In this document: positions 1-4,813 of the stretch, piece by piece | How positions within the stretch are numbered: the stretch's first letter is position 1 | How the letters are laid out: each line of letters starts with the position of its first letter | From: DASZZV01 sp035544835 | GTDB lineage: Bacteria; Acidobacteriota; Thermoanaerobaculia; Gp7-AA8 | Assembly (NCBI GenBank): GCA_035544835.1 | Contig: DASZZV010000154.1 | Location: 1 to 14,382 of the forward strand | DNA length: 14,382 nt | Direction: 5' to 3' | Notes under the pieces: generated by a model | What the model saw: the letters and a program-made list of their open reading frames with translations, nothing else | The model's database searches: none | What the model was told of the DNA's origin: nothing | Position numbers and translations under genes: made by a program

Positions 1-335
1 TTGGTGGATTGAGAAATGTTTTTGCCGAAGTTCCGATTTGAGGAAACTGGTCCGGTCGGCGTTTCGCCGGAAGACGAATCCCAACCGGATTCATTCGTAT
101 CAGTGTCGATGATCGAAACTGTTCCGAGAACATCTACGCCAAACGTCGTGATGCGATCTTCGATGTTTATGATTTGAACCTGATAAGGAGTTTGGTAAGT
201 GCCAGCGGGATAGAGTTCCTCACCGTCCCAGCCCACTGAACCAGTCGGAACCATGACGATGAGGTCCTGCTGGTACTTCCAAAACGCGTAAGCACTTACC
301 GCGATTATGAACATCAGTATGACAAAGTAAGTCAT
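1..335 (-). CDS. Truncated membrane-anchored protein, possibly SPFH/band-7-like (3' end outside window)
   Basis: The minus strand is open from an ATG at 335..333 to the window edge, giving 111 residues without a stop. Residues 3-19 form one hydrophobic segment (FVILMFIIAVSAYAFW), followed by a soluble beta-rich part. The pattern V-P-T-G-S-V-G, then about ten residues later Y-P-A-G-T-Y, resembles the opening of SPFH/band-7 domains, where a 'pPG.vGv' strand is followed by 'l.pGlh'. This likeness rests on a short motif and is only suggestive. The residues near the cut are rich in Ser, Thr and Gly. The ribosome binding site is weak (AGG about 8 bases upstream). The base composition is poorer in GC than in the genes after 2236, consistent with the integrated element. 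Function unknown. Confidence 0.6.
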   Translation of the reverse strand, partial: MTYFVILMFIIAVSAYAFWKYQQDLIVMVPTGSVGWDGEELYPAGTYQTPYQVQIINIEDRITTFGVDVLGTVSIIDTDTNESGWDSSSGETPTGPVSSNRNFGKNISQST

Positions 336-383
336 CAGTGGCCTGTCGCAAAAGATTTTGGAGGGTCGGGGGGGGACGCGCAG

Positions 384-423
384 TTGCCACCCTGAACGAG
401 CGTTAGCGAGTGAAGAGTGGCAA
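384..423. repeat. Palindromic repeat, REP-like, TTGCCAC...GTGGCAA
   Basis: The ends TTGCCAC (384..390) and GTGGCAA (417..423) are perfectly complementary. The interior, CCTGAACGAGCG...AGCGAGTGAAG, has the same plan as the CCTGAGC...GCGAAGG palindromes at 14105..14206. It may be a diverged member of the same dispersed repeat class, here inside the element. Confidence 0.55.
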
Positions 424-478
424 CGGGGGGGAGGCGACGTGACGGAGTACCCGTATCAGGTGTGCCAAGCGTCCCTCT

Positions 479-548
479 CGGAGGGCAAGCCTGGCGGTCA
501 TGAGAATGATGAGGAACAGTTAGTGACGAAGGACAGACTTGCCCTCCG
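479..548. repeat. Perfect 11-bp inverted repeat with 48-base loop
   Basis: CGGAGGGCAAG at 479..489 is the exact complement of CTTGCCCTCCG at 538..548. It is too widely spaced for a terminator and lies in non-coding sequence. It could close a structured RNA or be a pair of protein-binding sites. No function is assigned. Confidence 0.5.
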
Positions 549-606
549 ATAGGAAGGGGACGGCTGGCGAAGCAGTCGGCAGGCGATAACACTAGGCTTT
601 TCAAGC

Positions 607-632
607 GGATACGTCAAGTGGCTGACGTATCC
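607..632. repeat. Perfect 10-bp hairpin GGATACGTCA/TGACGTATCC
   Basis: Arms 607..616 and 623..632 pair perfectly around the six-base loop AGTGGC. A second, weaker hairpin (GTACCC 638..643 with GGGTAC 660..665) lies beside it. Both sit just after the stop of the minus-strand HTH gene and could end its transcript, but no U-run follows on either strand, so this is not a textbook intrinsic terminator. Confidence 0.6.
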
Positions 633-676
633 AATATGTACCCGCGCAAGTACCTGCGGGGGTACGTCTGTGGGGA

Positions 677-892
677 CTACACCGTCATACGATCCCGAAC
701 TCTTTGAACGATCACCGCTGGTATGCGGAAGCTCCTGTAAGCTCTTCGCCCAGTGTTTTGTATCCTAAAGATCAAAACGCCTGGTTCATCTTCAAAGAGT
801 CTCACGATTGATTCTTCCGATAGGTTCCAGAGGTACGCAAGTTCCTTAATCGTGTAGCAGTGTTTCGTGTCGATAGATGTTTTTTCGTCCAT
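677..892 (-). CDS. Excisionase-like winged helix-turn-helix protein
   Basis: A 71-residue protein with the layout of the MerR/excisionase-type small DNA-binding proteins (HTH_17 class). The helix-turn-helix spans about residues 13-35, with the core YTIKELAYLWNLSEESIVRL. The wing follows at about 38-57, with the basic turn NTGRRAYRSFRIP and a short final helix. The open frame extends to 1030, but the ATG at 892 is chosen because an AGAGGAG ribosome binding site lies seven bases upstream and the 46 extra residues look non-native. Such proteins commonly accompany integrases and direct excision, or act as small repressors. Next to a tRNA attachment scar the excisionase role is attractive, but no integrase is in view. 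The binding site itself is held in a hairpin (896..919). The divergent neighbour starts near 975. Confidence 0.82.
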   Translation of the reverse strand: MDEKTSIDTKHCYTIKELAYLWNLSEESIVRLFEDEPGVLIFRIQNTGRRAYRSFRIPAVIVQRVRDRMTV

Positions 893-974
893 CTTCCAAC
901 TCCTCTTTCGGGGAGTTGGTTCCCAGGTATCCCGACACAAAGCCTGGTAGCACAAGCTCACTTTGAGCGAGCCC
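893..974. promoter_or_regulatory. Divergent regulatory region with hairpin over the HTH gene's ribosome binding site
   Basis: The 82 bases separate two divergent genes and must hold both starts. A perfect 8-bp inverted repeat, CCAACTCC (896..903) and GGAGTTGG (912..919), has an 8-base loop. Read on the minus-strand transcript, the GGAG of the Shine-Dalgarno sequence (900..906) lies in the second arm, three bases before the ATG. The hairpin would mask ribosome access, or as DNA could be an operator for a dimeric regulator. A looser CCAGG/CCTGG pair lies at about 925..952. No clear -35/-10 pair was picked. Confidence 0.5.
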
Positions 975-1910
975 ATGATAGCATTTTCGTTTATGCGGAT
1001 TGTCCGGGTGAGCGCCCAACAGAGGGTCAAAGACTGGCTGCTGTGGGTGGTGCTCGGTTCGGTCGTGATTGGTGTCGTAGGGTGTTTTGTTTCGCTGATG
1101 AGGAATGATATTCGGCGGGCGAGTGAGCCAGTTCAGGAAGTGCCTGGCCCCGTGATTACTTTCGGCGCGAATGTACCCCAAAGCCAGCCAAAGTATCAGA
1201 TAGGGCCGATCGGCACCTTCATCTTGAAGCCAGGTGAGTGGAGCGAGTGGTATGACTTGCCGGATGGTTCGATAGCGCTTGGCGCGGACTTCTACCCCAA
1301 TCGAGGGCATGAAAAGATCATGAGTGAGCGGTACTACAAAGAGCGCGATGGTCTCTTTACCGAGCCGGTGACGGTAGGTAATGAGAACTTCCATACTATT
1401 CGTCGGATTCGTTATCACAACACGTTGGATGTCGAAGTGAATGGGCAGGTGAAGGCGTGGTATCCCGAAGGTGTCGTTGTCCCGAAGCAACCGAGCCGCA
1501 GGGAGAGACTAGAGGCAAGGGAAGCCGAGGAAGCCTCCAAGCGTGTTCCGGGTGTCAAAGAATCGAAGCCAGAGGCATCACAGCCGGTGCTTGAGGAAGT
1601 CGATGCTGATGTAGGGGTCATCACCGGTACGGTGACGGTCTGCAAGGGCGGTATTGCTCCGAGCCGCAGAGATGGGTCTGGGTACAGCATGGATCGGCAG
1701 CCGCTCTGCGTGAAGTCAGAGGGGAAGGTCTTCCGCCTTGCACTCGACCAGATGCTGATGAATGATCCGCCTATCGTGTATCAGGGGGCGTACTACCACC
1801 TGAATCAATTGGATGTGGGCGATCAGATCGAGGTCAAGATGAAGCGGACTCCTGGTGAGATGAAGGGCGCTGTCATCGAAAAGATTGAAGTGTTGAAGAA
1901 TGGGCAGTGA
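975..1910 (+). CDS. Membrane-anchored protein of unknown function with two beta-rich domains
   Basis: About 311 residues. I do not recognise the family. A short N-terminal tail with basic residues is followed by one membrane segment (about residues 20-42, WLLWVVLGSVVIGVVGCFVS), so most of the protein should lie outside the cytoplasm. The first soluble part (about 65-170) looks beta-rich, with Trp and Tyr clusters such as GEWSEWYDLPDG. A charged linker follows (about 172-210, rich in Glu, Arg and Lys). The C-terminal part (about 213-310) begins GVITGTVTVCKGG and ends in strands around VGDQIEVKMKRT, suggestive of an OB- or barrel-like fold. The start is uncertain: TTG at 963, ATG at 975 and ATG at 993 are all in frame and none has a good ribosome binding site. 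The downstream gene follows after nine bases, so the two are probably co-expressed. Confidence 0.72.
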   Translation: MIAFSFMRIVRVSAQQRVKDWLLWVVLGSVVIGVVGCFVSLMRNDIRRASEPVQEVPGPVITFGANVPQSQPKYQIGPIGTFILKPGEWSEWYDLPDGSIALGADFYPNRGHEKIMSERYYKERDGLFTEPVTVGNENFHTIRRIRYHNTLDVEVNGQVKAWYPEGVVVPKQPSRRERLEAREAEEASKRVPGVKESKPEASQPVLEEVDADVGVITGTVTVCKGGIAPSRRDGSGYSMDRQPLCVKSEGKVFRLALDQMLMNDPPIVYQGAYYHLNQLDVGDQIEVKMKRTPGEMKGAVIEKIEVLKNGQ

Positions 1911-1919
1911 GGATGACGA

Positions 1920-2102
1920 ATGACGATTGAAGAGCTGGCGGCGAACATCGACAAAATAGATCGGCACTATGCTTCGGAACTGAAGAAAGTAGATGAGTTC
2001 TATGGCAAGAAGGTGGATGTGCTGATCGACCAGATTAAAAGCCTGCGTGAGCATACGGGTGATTTAGCAGCCCGCGTGAGCAAGCTGGAGAAGTCCAAGT
2101 AA
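1920..2102 (+). CDS. Small coiled-coil protein, 60 residues
   Basis: A 60-residue charged protein, predicted to be almost wholly alpha-helical with heptad-like spacing of Leu, Ile and Val (for example VDVLIDQIKSLREH and LAARVSKLEKS). GAGG at 1909..1912 overlaps the stop of the preceding gene and lies seven bases before the ATG, so translation is likely coupled to the membrane protein upstream. No membrane segment or signal peptide is seen. It may form a dimer or bind its neighbour. It is the last gene before the tRNA fragment, in the position where many integrated elements keep a small accessory gene. Function unknown. Confidence 0.7.
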   Translation: MTIEELAANIDKIDRHYASELKKVDEFYGKKVDVLIDQIKSLREHTGDLAARVSKLEKSK

Positions 2103-2170
2103 GTCCGTGTACTTCGTGTGTACTTAGACTGGACTATTTGAGCGGTTTGCGCGGTTCTAGAGCTTATTAG

Positions 2171-2189
2171 AATCAGTAACTTACTGATT
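2171..2189. promoter_or_regulatory. Perfect 19-base palindrome beside the attachment site
   Basis: AATCAGTAA and TTACTGATT are exact complements around a single central C. The site lies 17 bases left of the tRNA fragment, inside the element. A compact dyad like this is typical of a dimeric DNA-binding protein site, so an integrase, excisionase or repressor site is possible. A tRNA anticodon arm was considered and dropped because U33 is absent in the loop. A direct repeat GTGTACTT lies nearby at 2107..2114 and 2118..2125. Confidence 0.45.
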
Positions 2190-2206
2190 TAACTGGGACG
2201 CAAAAA

Positions 2207-2230
2207 GTTCAAGTCCTCTTGCCCCGACCA
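2207..2230 (+). other. tRNA 3'-end fragment (probably tRNA-Pro), putative attachment site
   Basis: The sequence GTTCAAGTCC, then TCTTGCCCCGACCA, has the T-loop consensus TTCAAGT, a 3' acceptor strand and an encoded CCA. A search of the preceding 75 bases finds no 5' acceptor strand (CGGGGC) and no D arm, so it is not a complete tRNA gene. Reading the acceptor as TGCCCCG with discriminator A73 requires a C1:G72 pair, which is characteristic of bacterial tRNA-Pro. Known: integrases of the tyrosine family use such 3' ends as core sites. The fragment abuts the stop codon of the response regulator gene (2236), placing the element-chromosome junction within it. Confidence 0.7.
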
Positions 2231-2235
2231 ATTTT

Positions 2236-2607
2236 TCAAGGAATCAGCAGACAGGTCTCCACGGCCTGACTCAATTCATCGATATCGAACGGCTTGCGCA
2301 AGGCGCAATGCACGACTCTGCTTTCTTTGGCACGATTGATGGTCGCCTCCGATGCCGCCGAGATCACCACGCACGGCACTTCGGCATCCAGTTGCTCGAT
2401 GAAGCGCAGGACCTCCGATCCGTTGGCATCGGGCATCATCAGGTCGAGTACCGCCGCGTCGTATGTGATGGTCCGCAATTTCTCAATGGCCTCGCGGCCG
2501 TTCCTGGCTTCATCGACCTCGATATTTCGTCTTCTGAGAGCGATCGCGATCAGGGTGCGGATTGGGTCATAATCTTCGACGATCAAAACTCTCTTGGTAT
2601 CGGTCAT
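2236..2607 (-). CDS. CheY-like single-domain response regulator
   Basis: A 123-residue protein that is only a receiver domain. The acidic pocket is E11-D12, the phosphorylation site is D55 in VLDLMMPDANG, the switch residue is S83 (VVISA) and the conserved lysine is K105 in RKPF. The length equals that of the domain, so there is no DNA-binding or enzymatic output; it must act by protein contact or in a phosphorelay, with a kinase encoded elsewhere. The gene lies 48 bases after the small cysteine-rich gene on the same strand and may be co-transcribed with it. The ribosome binding site is weak (AGGGG about 11 bases upstream). The stop is only five bases from the tRNA fragment at 2230, so an element inserted there would leave the gene intact. 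Confidence 0.92.
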   Translation of the reverse strand: MTDTKRVLIVEDYDPIRTLIAIALRRRNIEVDEARNGREAIEKLRTITYDAAVLDLMMPDANGSEVLRFIEQLDAEVPCVVISAASEATINRAKESRVVHCALRKPFDIDELSQAVETCLLIP

Positions 2608-2655
2608 CGGATATCAACCCCTGCAGTCGTTCCTATGAAGCATTGGGCAACGCCA

Positions 2656-2907
2656 TCAGTATGAGACCTCCAGAACCGACCCGCAATCGTGCCACGCAAA
2701 CATCGGGCGGCCCTTTGCGGCATGCTCCTGCTCGCAATGAGCACGGACCTTGGCGCGAAAGTCGTCCGTGAAACGTCGGTTGGAGGGGAAAATCGACCTC
2801 AACTCCGCTCCACACCGCTCACAGCGCGCGATGAGAATCGAGAGCGTGTCCGGCTCCACTGTAAAGCGGAGAACGGTCACCTCGGCACGCTCTGTCTGGT
2901 CGGTCAT
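2656..2907 (-). CDS. Small cysteine-rich protein with a possible zinc site
   Basis: An 83-residue protein of unknown family. It has C29-x2-C32 in ARCERCGAEL and C58-x3-H62 in HCEQEH, spacing compatible with one zinc-binding site, plus H73 and C75 near the end. The ATG at 2907 is preferred over that at 2913 because AGGA (2913..2916) lies five bases before it and would overlap the earlier ATG. The gene is followed on the same strand by the receiver-only regulator. No membrane segment is seen. The frame is alone in being open with a ribosome binding site here; the overlapping plus-strand frames look like shadows. The zinc role is inferred from spacing only. Confidence 0.6.
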   Translation of the reverse strand: MTDQTERAEVTVLRFTVEPDTLSILIARCERCGAELRSIFPSNRRFTDDFRAKVRAHCEQEHAAKGRPMFAWHDCGSVLEVSY

Positions 2908-3042
2908 CAGCATCCTATTCTAGAGGCTCCGCGCATGCGGAACGATCCTTGAAATGGCAGGTTCAGTACCGGCTCTCTTCCCTTTTTCAATTTTCAATTT
3001 TCAATTTTCAATTCCGCCTGGGTGTAGCCTTCCCTCCAGCAC
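2908..3042. promoter_or_regulatory. Divergent intergenic region
   Basis: The 135 bases lie between the minus-strand cysteine-rich gene and the plus-strand flippase gene, so promoters for both should be here. I could not pick convincing -35/-10 hexamers. The half nearest the flippase is taken up by a heptamer tandem array (2984..3011). Confidence 0.4.
2984..3011 (+). repeat. Heptanucleotide tandem repeat, TTTTCAA x4
   Basis: Four perfect back-to-back copies of TTTTCAA occupy 2984..3011, followed by a partial TTC. The array is far more A+T-rich than its surroundings and lies 31 bases before the flippase start, where it could affect promoter spacing or act as an UP-like A/T tract. The same repeat length recurs at 5941..5996 and 6005..6029 with different sequences. 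Confidence 0.9.
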
Positions 3043-4689
3043 ATGCGCGAACAACTGAAGAGTCTCTCCAGAGAAACGATTATCTATGGCGCCAGCACAG
3101 TCATAGGACGTTTTCTCAATTTCCTGCTCGTTCCCTTTTACGTCAACGTTCTGCGGAACGCTTCCGAGTATGGGATCTCCACCTCGCTCTACACATACCT
3201 GAGCTTCTTCAACATCCTCTTCACACTCGGTCTCGAGGCTGCCTACTTCCGCTACGCGTCCAAAGGAGAGAAGGAACAGCGCAGCCAGAGCGAGGAACGG
3301 GCACTCTTCAGCACACCCTTCTGGGTCGTCTTCATTGTCGGCGTCACCTTTGCGATTCTGATCCTGGCCTGCTCGCGGCTCCTGGTTTATCCCGCATTCC
3401 ACGATCCCAGGGGCAATATCGCACCGATGGTTCCGATGCTCACCCGGATCATCCGCTATGGTGCGTTCATCGTCCTGCTGGACTCACTGGCGGTCATTCC
3501 CTTCGCCGTGCTTCGCATCGAGCAGAAGGCAAAGTTCTTCGCCTTTCTCAAACTGCTCAACATCGTGGTTACCCTGGCGCTCAACTTTCTCTTCATCCTC
3601 GGTTTTCACTGGGGTGTGGAGGGAATCTTCCTGGCCAACCTCGGAGCGTCGCTTCTGGTTGTCCTCATGCTCGTCCCGACCGTGCTCAAGCGGCTCGAGC
3701 TCAAGATCCGCAGGCACATCCTCGACAAGATGCTCCCCTTCGGTCTCACCAACGTTCCGGCGAATCTCGGGGCCATGATGGTGCAGGTCATCGATCGTCC
3801 CATCGTTCAGACCTATCTTGGGCTGGCCATGCTGGGGATCTATCAGGCCAACTACCGCATGGGCTTCATCATGATGGTGTTCGTCAGCCTCTTCGAGTAC
3901 GCCTGGCGGCCTTTCTTTCTGCGTCAGGCAAAAACCGATGACGCCCGCGCCCGCATCATTTTTTCGCGTGTCTTCACCTATTTCATGCTGATCGCGCTCA
4001 TGTCCTTTCTCGCTCTCTCGTTCTTCCTTCCCTATCTTCTGACCACACCGGTTCTGCACCGGCAGTTGCTCAAGCAGCAGTACCAGGTCGGCATGCGCAT
4101 CATCCCGGTCGTGCTGCTGGCCTACATCTTCCAGGGCGCCTATACGAATTTCATCGCCGGAATCTACGTCAAGGAGCGGAACCGGGTGCTCCCCTTCATT
4201 ACTCTGTTAGGGGCGCTGGTCAACATCGTCGCCAACCTGATTCTGGTTCCACGGCAGGGGTTGATCGGAGGGATCATGGGCGCAGCTCTGGCCACGCTGT
4301 TCGCCTACATCGCCATGGCGCTGACGCTTTACTGGCAATCCCAGAAGGTTTACCCGGTGGCCTATGACTGGCCACGCATCATGACGCTGGTAACAATCGT
4401 GGGTGTGACCTTCTCGATCGAGCGGGCCGTAACGCTTACTCAGCTGCTGAACGGATATCTGCCGCTACTGATGCTCCGTAGCAGCCTTCTCCTCGTGGCA
4501 GTGACGGCATTGTTCGTGACGAACTTCTTCTCGGCGGGAGAGCGCGAAGTGCTCCTCGGGCTAGTCGGACGACGACGGGTCCGCCCGCCAGATGATGATC
4601 CGACGCCACCGACGGGCGACGACGTCAGACGCTCCGTAGCGGCAGCAGAAGAACCGGTCGAGAAGGCAAAAGAACGCCTCGAGGGCTGA
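3043..4689 (+). CDS. Polysaccharide flippase of the MOP/Wzx superfamily
   Basis: A 548-residue integral membrane protein with about 14 hydrophobic segments, for example near residues 12-34, 47-68, 93-114, 135-157, 165-187, 192-213, 240-285, 309-333, 350-372, 383-403, 406-430, 446-465 and 470-495. The opening, SRETIIYGASTVIGRFLNFLLVP, and the pattern IYQANYRMG...EYAWRPFF in the middle are typical of O-antigen/capsule flippases, which move lipid-linked saccharides across the inner membrane. A hydrophilic tail of about 50 residues (499-548), rich in Arg, Asp and Pro, follows the last segment and is longer than is usual. No glycosyltransferase or polymerase gene is nearby, so the substrate cannot be told; a lipid II flippase-like role is also possible. 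No good ribosome binding site precedes the ATG. The gene converges with the VWFA gene. Confidence 0.88.
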   Translation: MREQLKSLSRETIIYGASTVIGRFLNFLLVPFYVNVLRNASEYGISTSLYTYLSFFNILFTLGLEAAYFRYASKGEKEQRSQSEERALFSTPFWVVFIVGVTFAILILACSRLLVYPAFHDPRGNIAPMVPMLTRIIRYGAFIVLLDSLAVIPFAVLRIEQKAKFFAFLKLLNIVVTLALNFLFILGFHWGVEGIFLANLGASLLVVLMLVPTVLKRLELKIRRHILDKMLPFGLTNVPANLGAMMVQVIDRPIVQTYLGLAMLGIYQANYRMGFIMMVFVSLFEYAWRPFFLRQAKTDDARARIIFSRVFTYFMLIALMSFLALSFFLPYLLTTPVLHRQLLKQQYQVGMRIIPVVLLAYIFQGAYTNFIAGIYVKERNRVLPFITLLGALVNIVANLILVPRQGLIGGIMGAALATLFAYIAMALTLYWQSQKVYPVAYDWPRIMTLVTIVGVTFSIERAVTLTQLLNGYLPLLMLRSSLLLVAVTALFVTNFFSAGEREVLLGLVGRRRVRPPDDDPTPPTGDDVRRSVAAAEEPVEKAKERLEG

Positions 4690-4707
4690 GACTTTAGGAA
4701 GGCAGAC

Positions 4708-4812
4708 ACCGAGGGGTGCGGGCGCCTCGCCCGCACTGATGGACTGACGCAGGTTCCACTGTTCTGGTGTCAGTTGTTAGTCAGTGCGGGCGAGGCGCCC
4801 GCACCCCTCGGT
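4708..4812. terminator. Perfect 32-bp inverted repeat between convergent genes
   Basis: Positions 4708..4739 are the exact complement of 4781..4812, with a 41-base spacer. Each arm contains its own dyad, GTGCGGGCG and CGCCCGCAC around CCT or AGG, so small hairpins can form instead of the long one. A further six-base pair, ACTGAC with GTCAGT, lies in the spacer. The element ends one base before the VWFA stop (4814..4816) and starts 18 bases after the flippase stop. It can end transcripts from both sides by structure, though no U-run is present. It may equally be a REP-doublet or small MITE that was inserted here. Confidence 0.7.
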
Positions 4813-4813
4813 T

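Larger units (their letters stand above)
336..676. other. Hairpin-rich non-coding stretch within the element
   Basis: No convincing gene lies in these 341 bases: the open frames present are low-complexity and lack ribosome binding sites. The stretch carries four inverted repeats: 384..390 with 417..423, 479..489 with 538..548, 607..616 with 623..632, and 638..643 with 660..665. On the minus strand it lies between the stop of the HTH gene (677) and the start of the truncated gene (335), so it could be an intergenic RNA or a long leader. I do not recognise a known RNA family in it. Tracts of G at 369..375 and 425..430 flank the first hairpin. Confidence 0.5.
1..2230. mobile_element. Right end of an integrated element bounded by a tRNA 3' fragment
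   Basis: Seen: the stretch ends in an isolated tRNA 3' end (2207..2230). It is visibly richer in A+T than what follows and carries only small, unfamiliar genes plus an excisionase-like HTH gene. Known: tyrosine-recombinase elements integrate in tRNA 3' ends and leave a 3' fragment at the distal end, with an intact tRNA at the other. Inferred: the element runs leftward out of the window, with its integrase and the intact tRNA beyond position 1. No integrase, transposase or phage structural gene is visible here, so whether it is a prophage, an ICE or a plain island cannot be told. Confidence 0.6.

Noticed and set aside
335..604. 89-residue minus-strand frame ending at the start of the truncated gene (TGATG overlap)
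   Set aside because: The protein is Pro/Ser-rich low-complexity sequence crossing a palindromic repeat and G-tracts, with no ribosome binding site. The overlap is probably chance.
893..1030. N-terminal extension of the HTH protein to an ATG at 1030
   Set aside because: The extension lacks a ribosome binding site and overlaps the divergent gene, whereas ATG 892 has a strong AGAGGAG.
846..1490. 214-residue minus-strand frame
   Set aside because: It is antisense to the membrane protein gene and overlaps the HTH gene in another frame; it has no ribosome binding site or domain.
2156..2230. Complete tRNA gene
   Set aside because: No 5' acceptor strand, D arm or proper anticodon loop can be paired; only the 3' end is present.
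2949..3941. 330-residue plus-strand open frame overlapping the flippase start
   Set aside because: It is rich in Arg, His, Pro and Gln and lacks any domain, while the overlapping frame at 3043 gives a typical membrane flippase.
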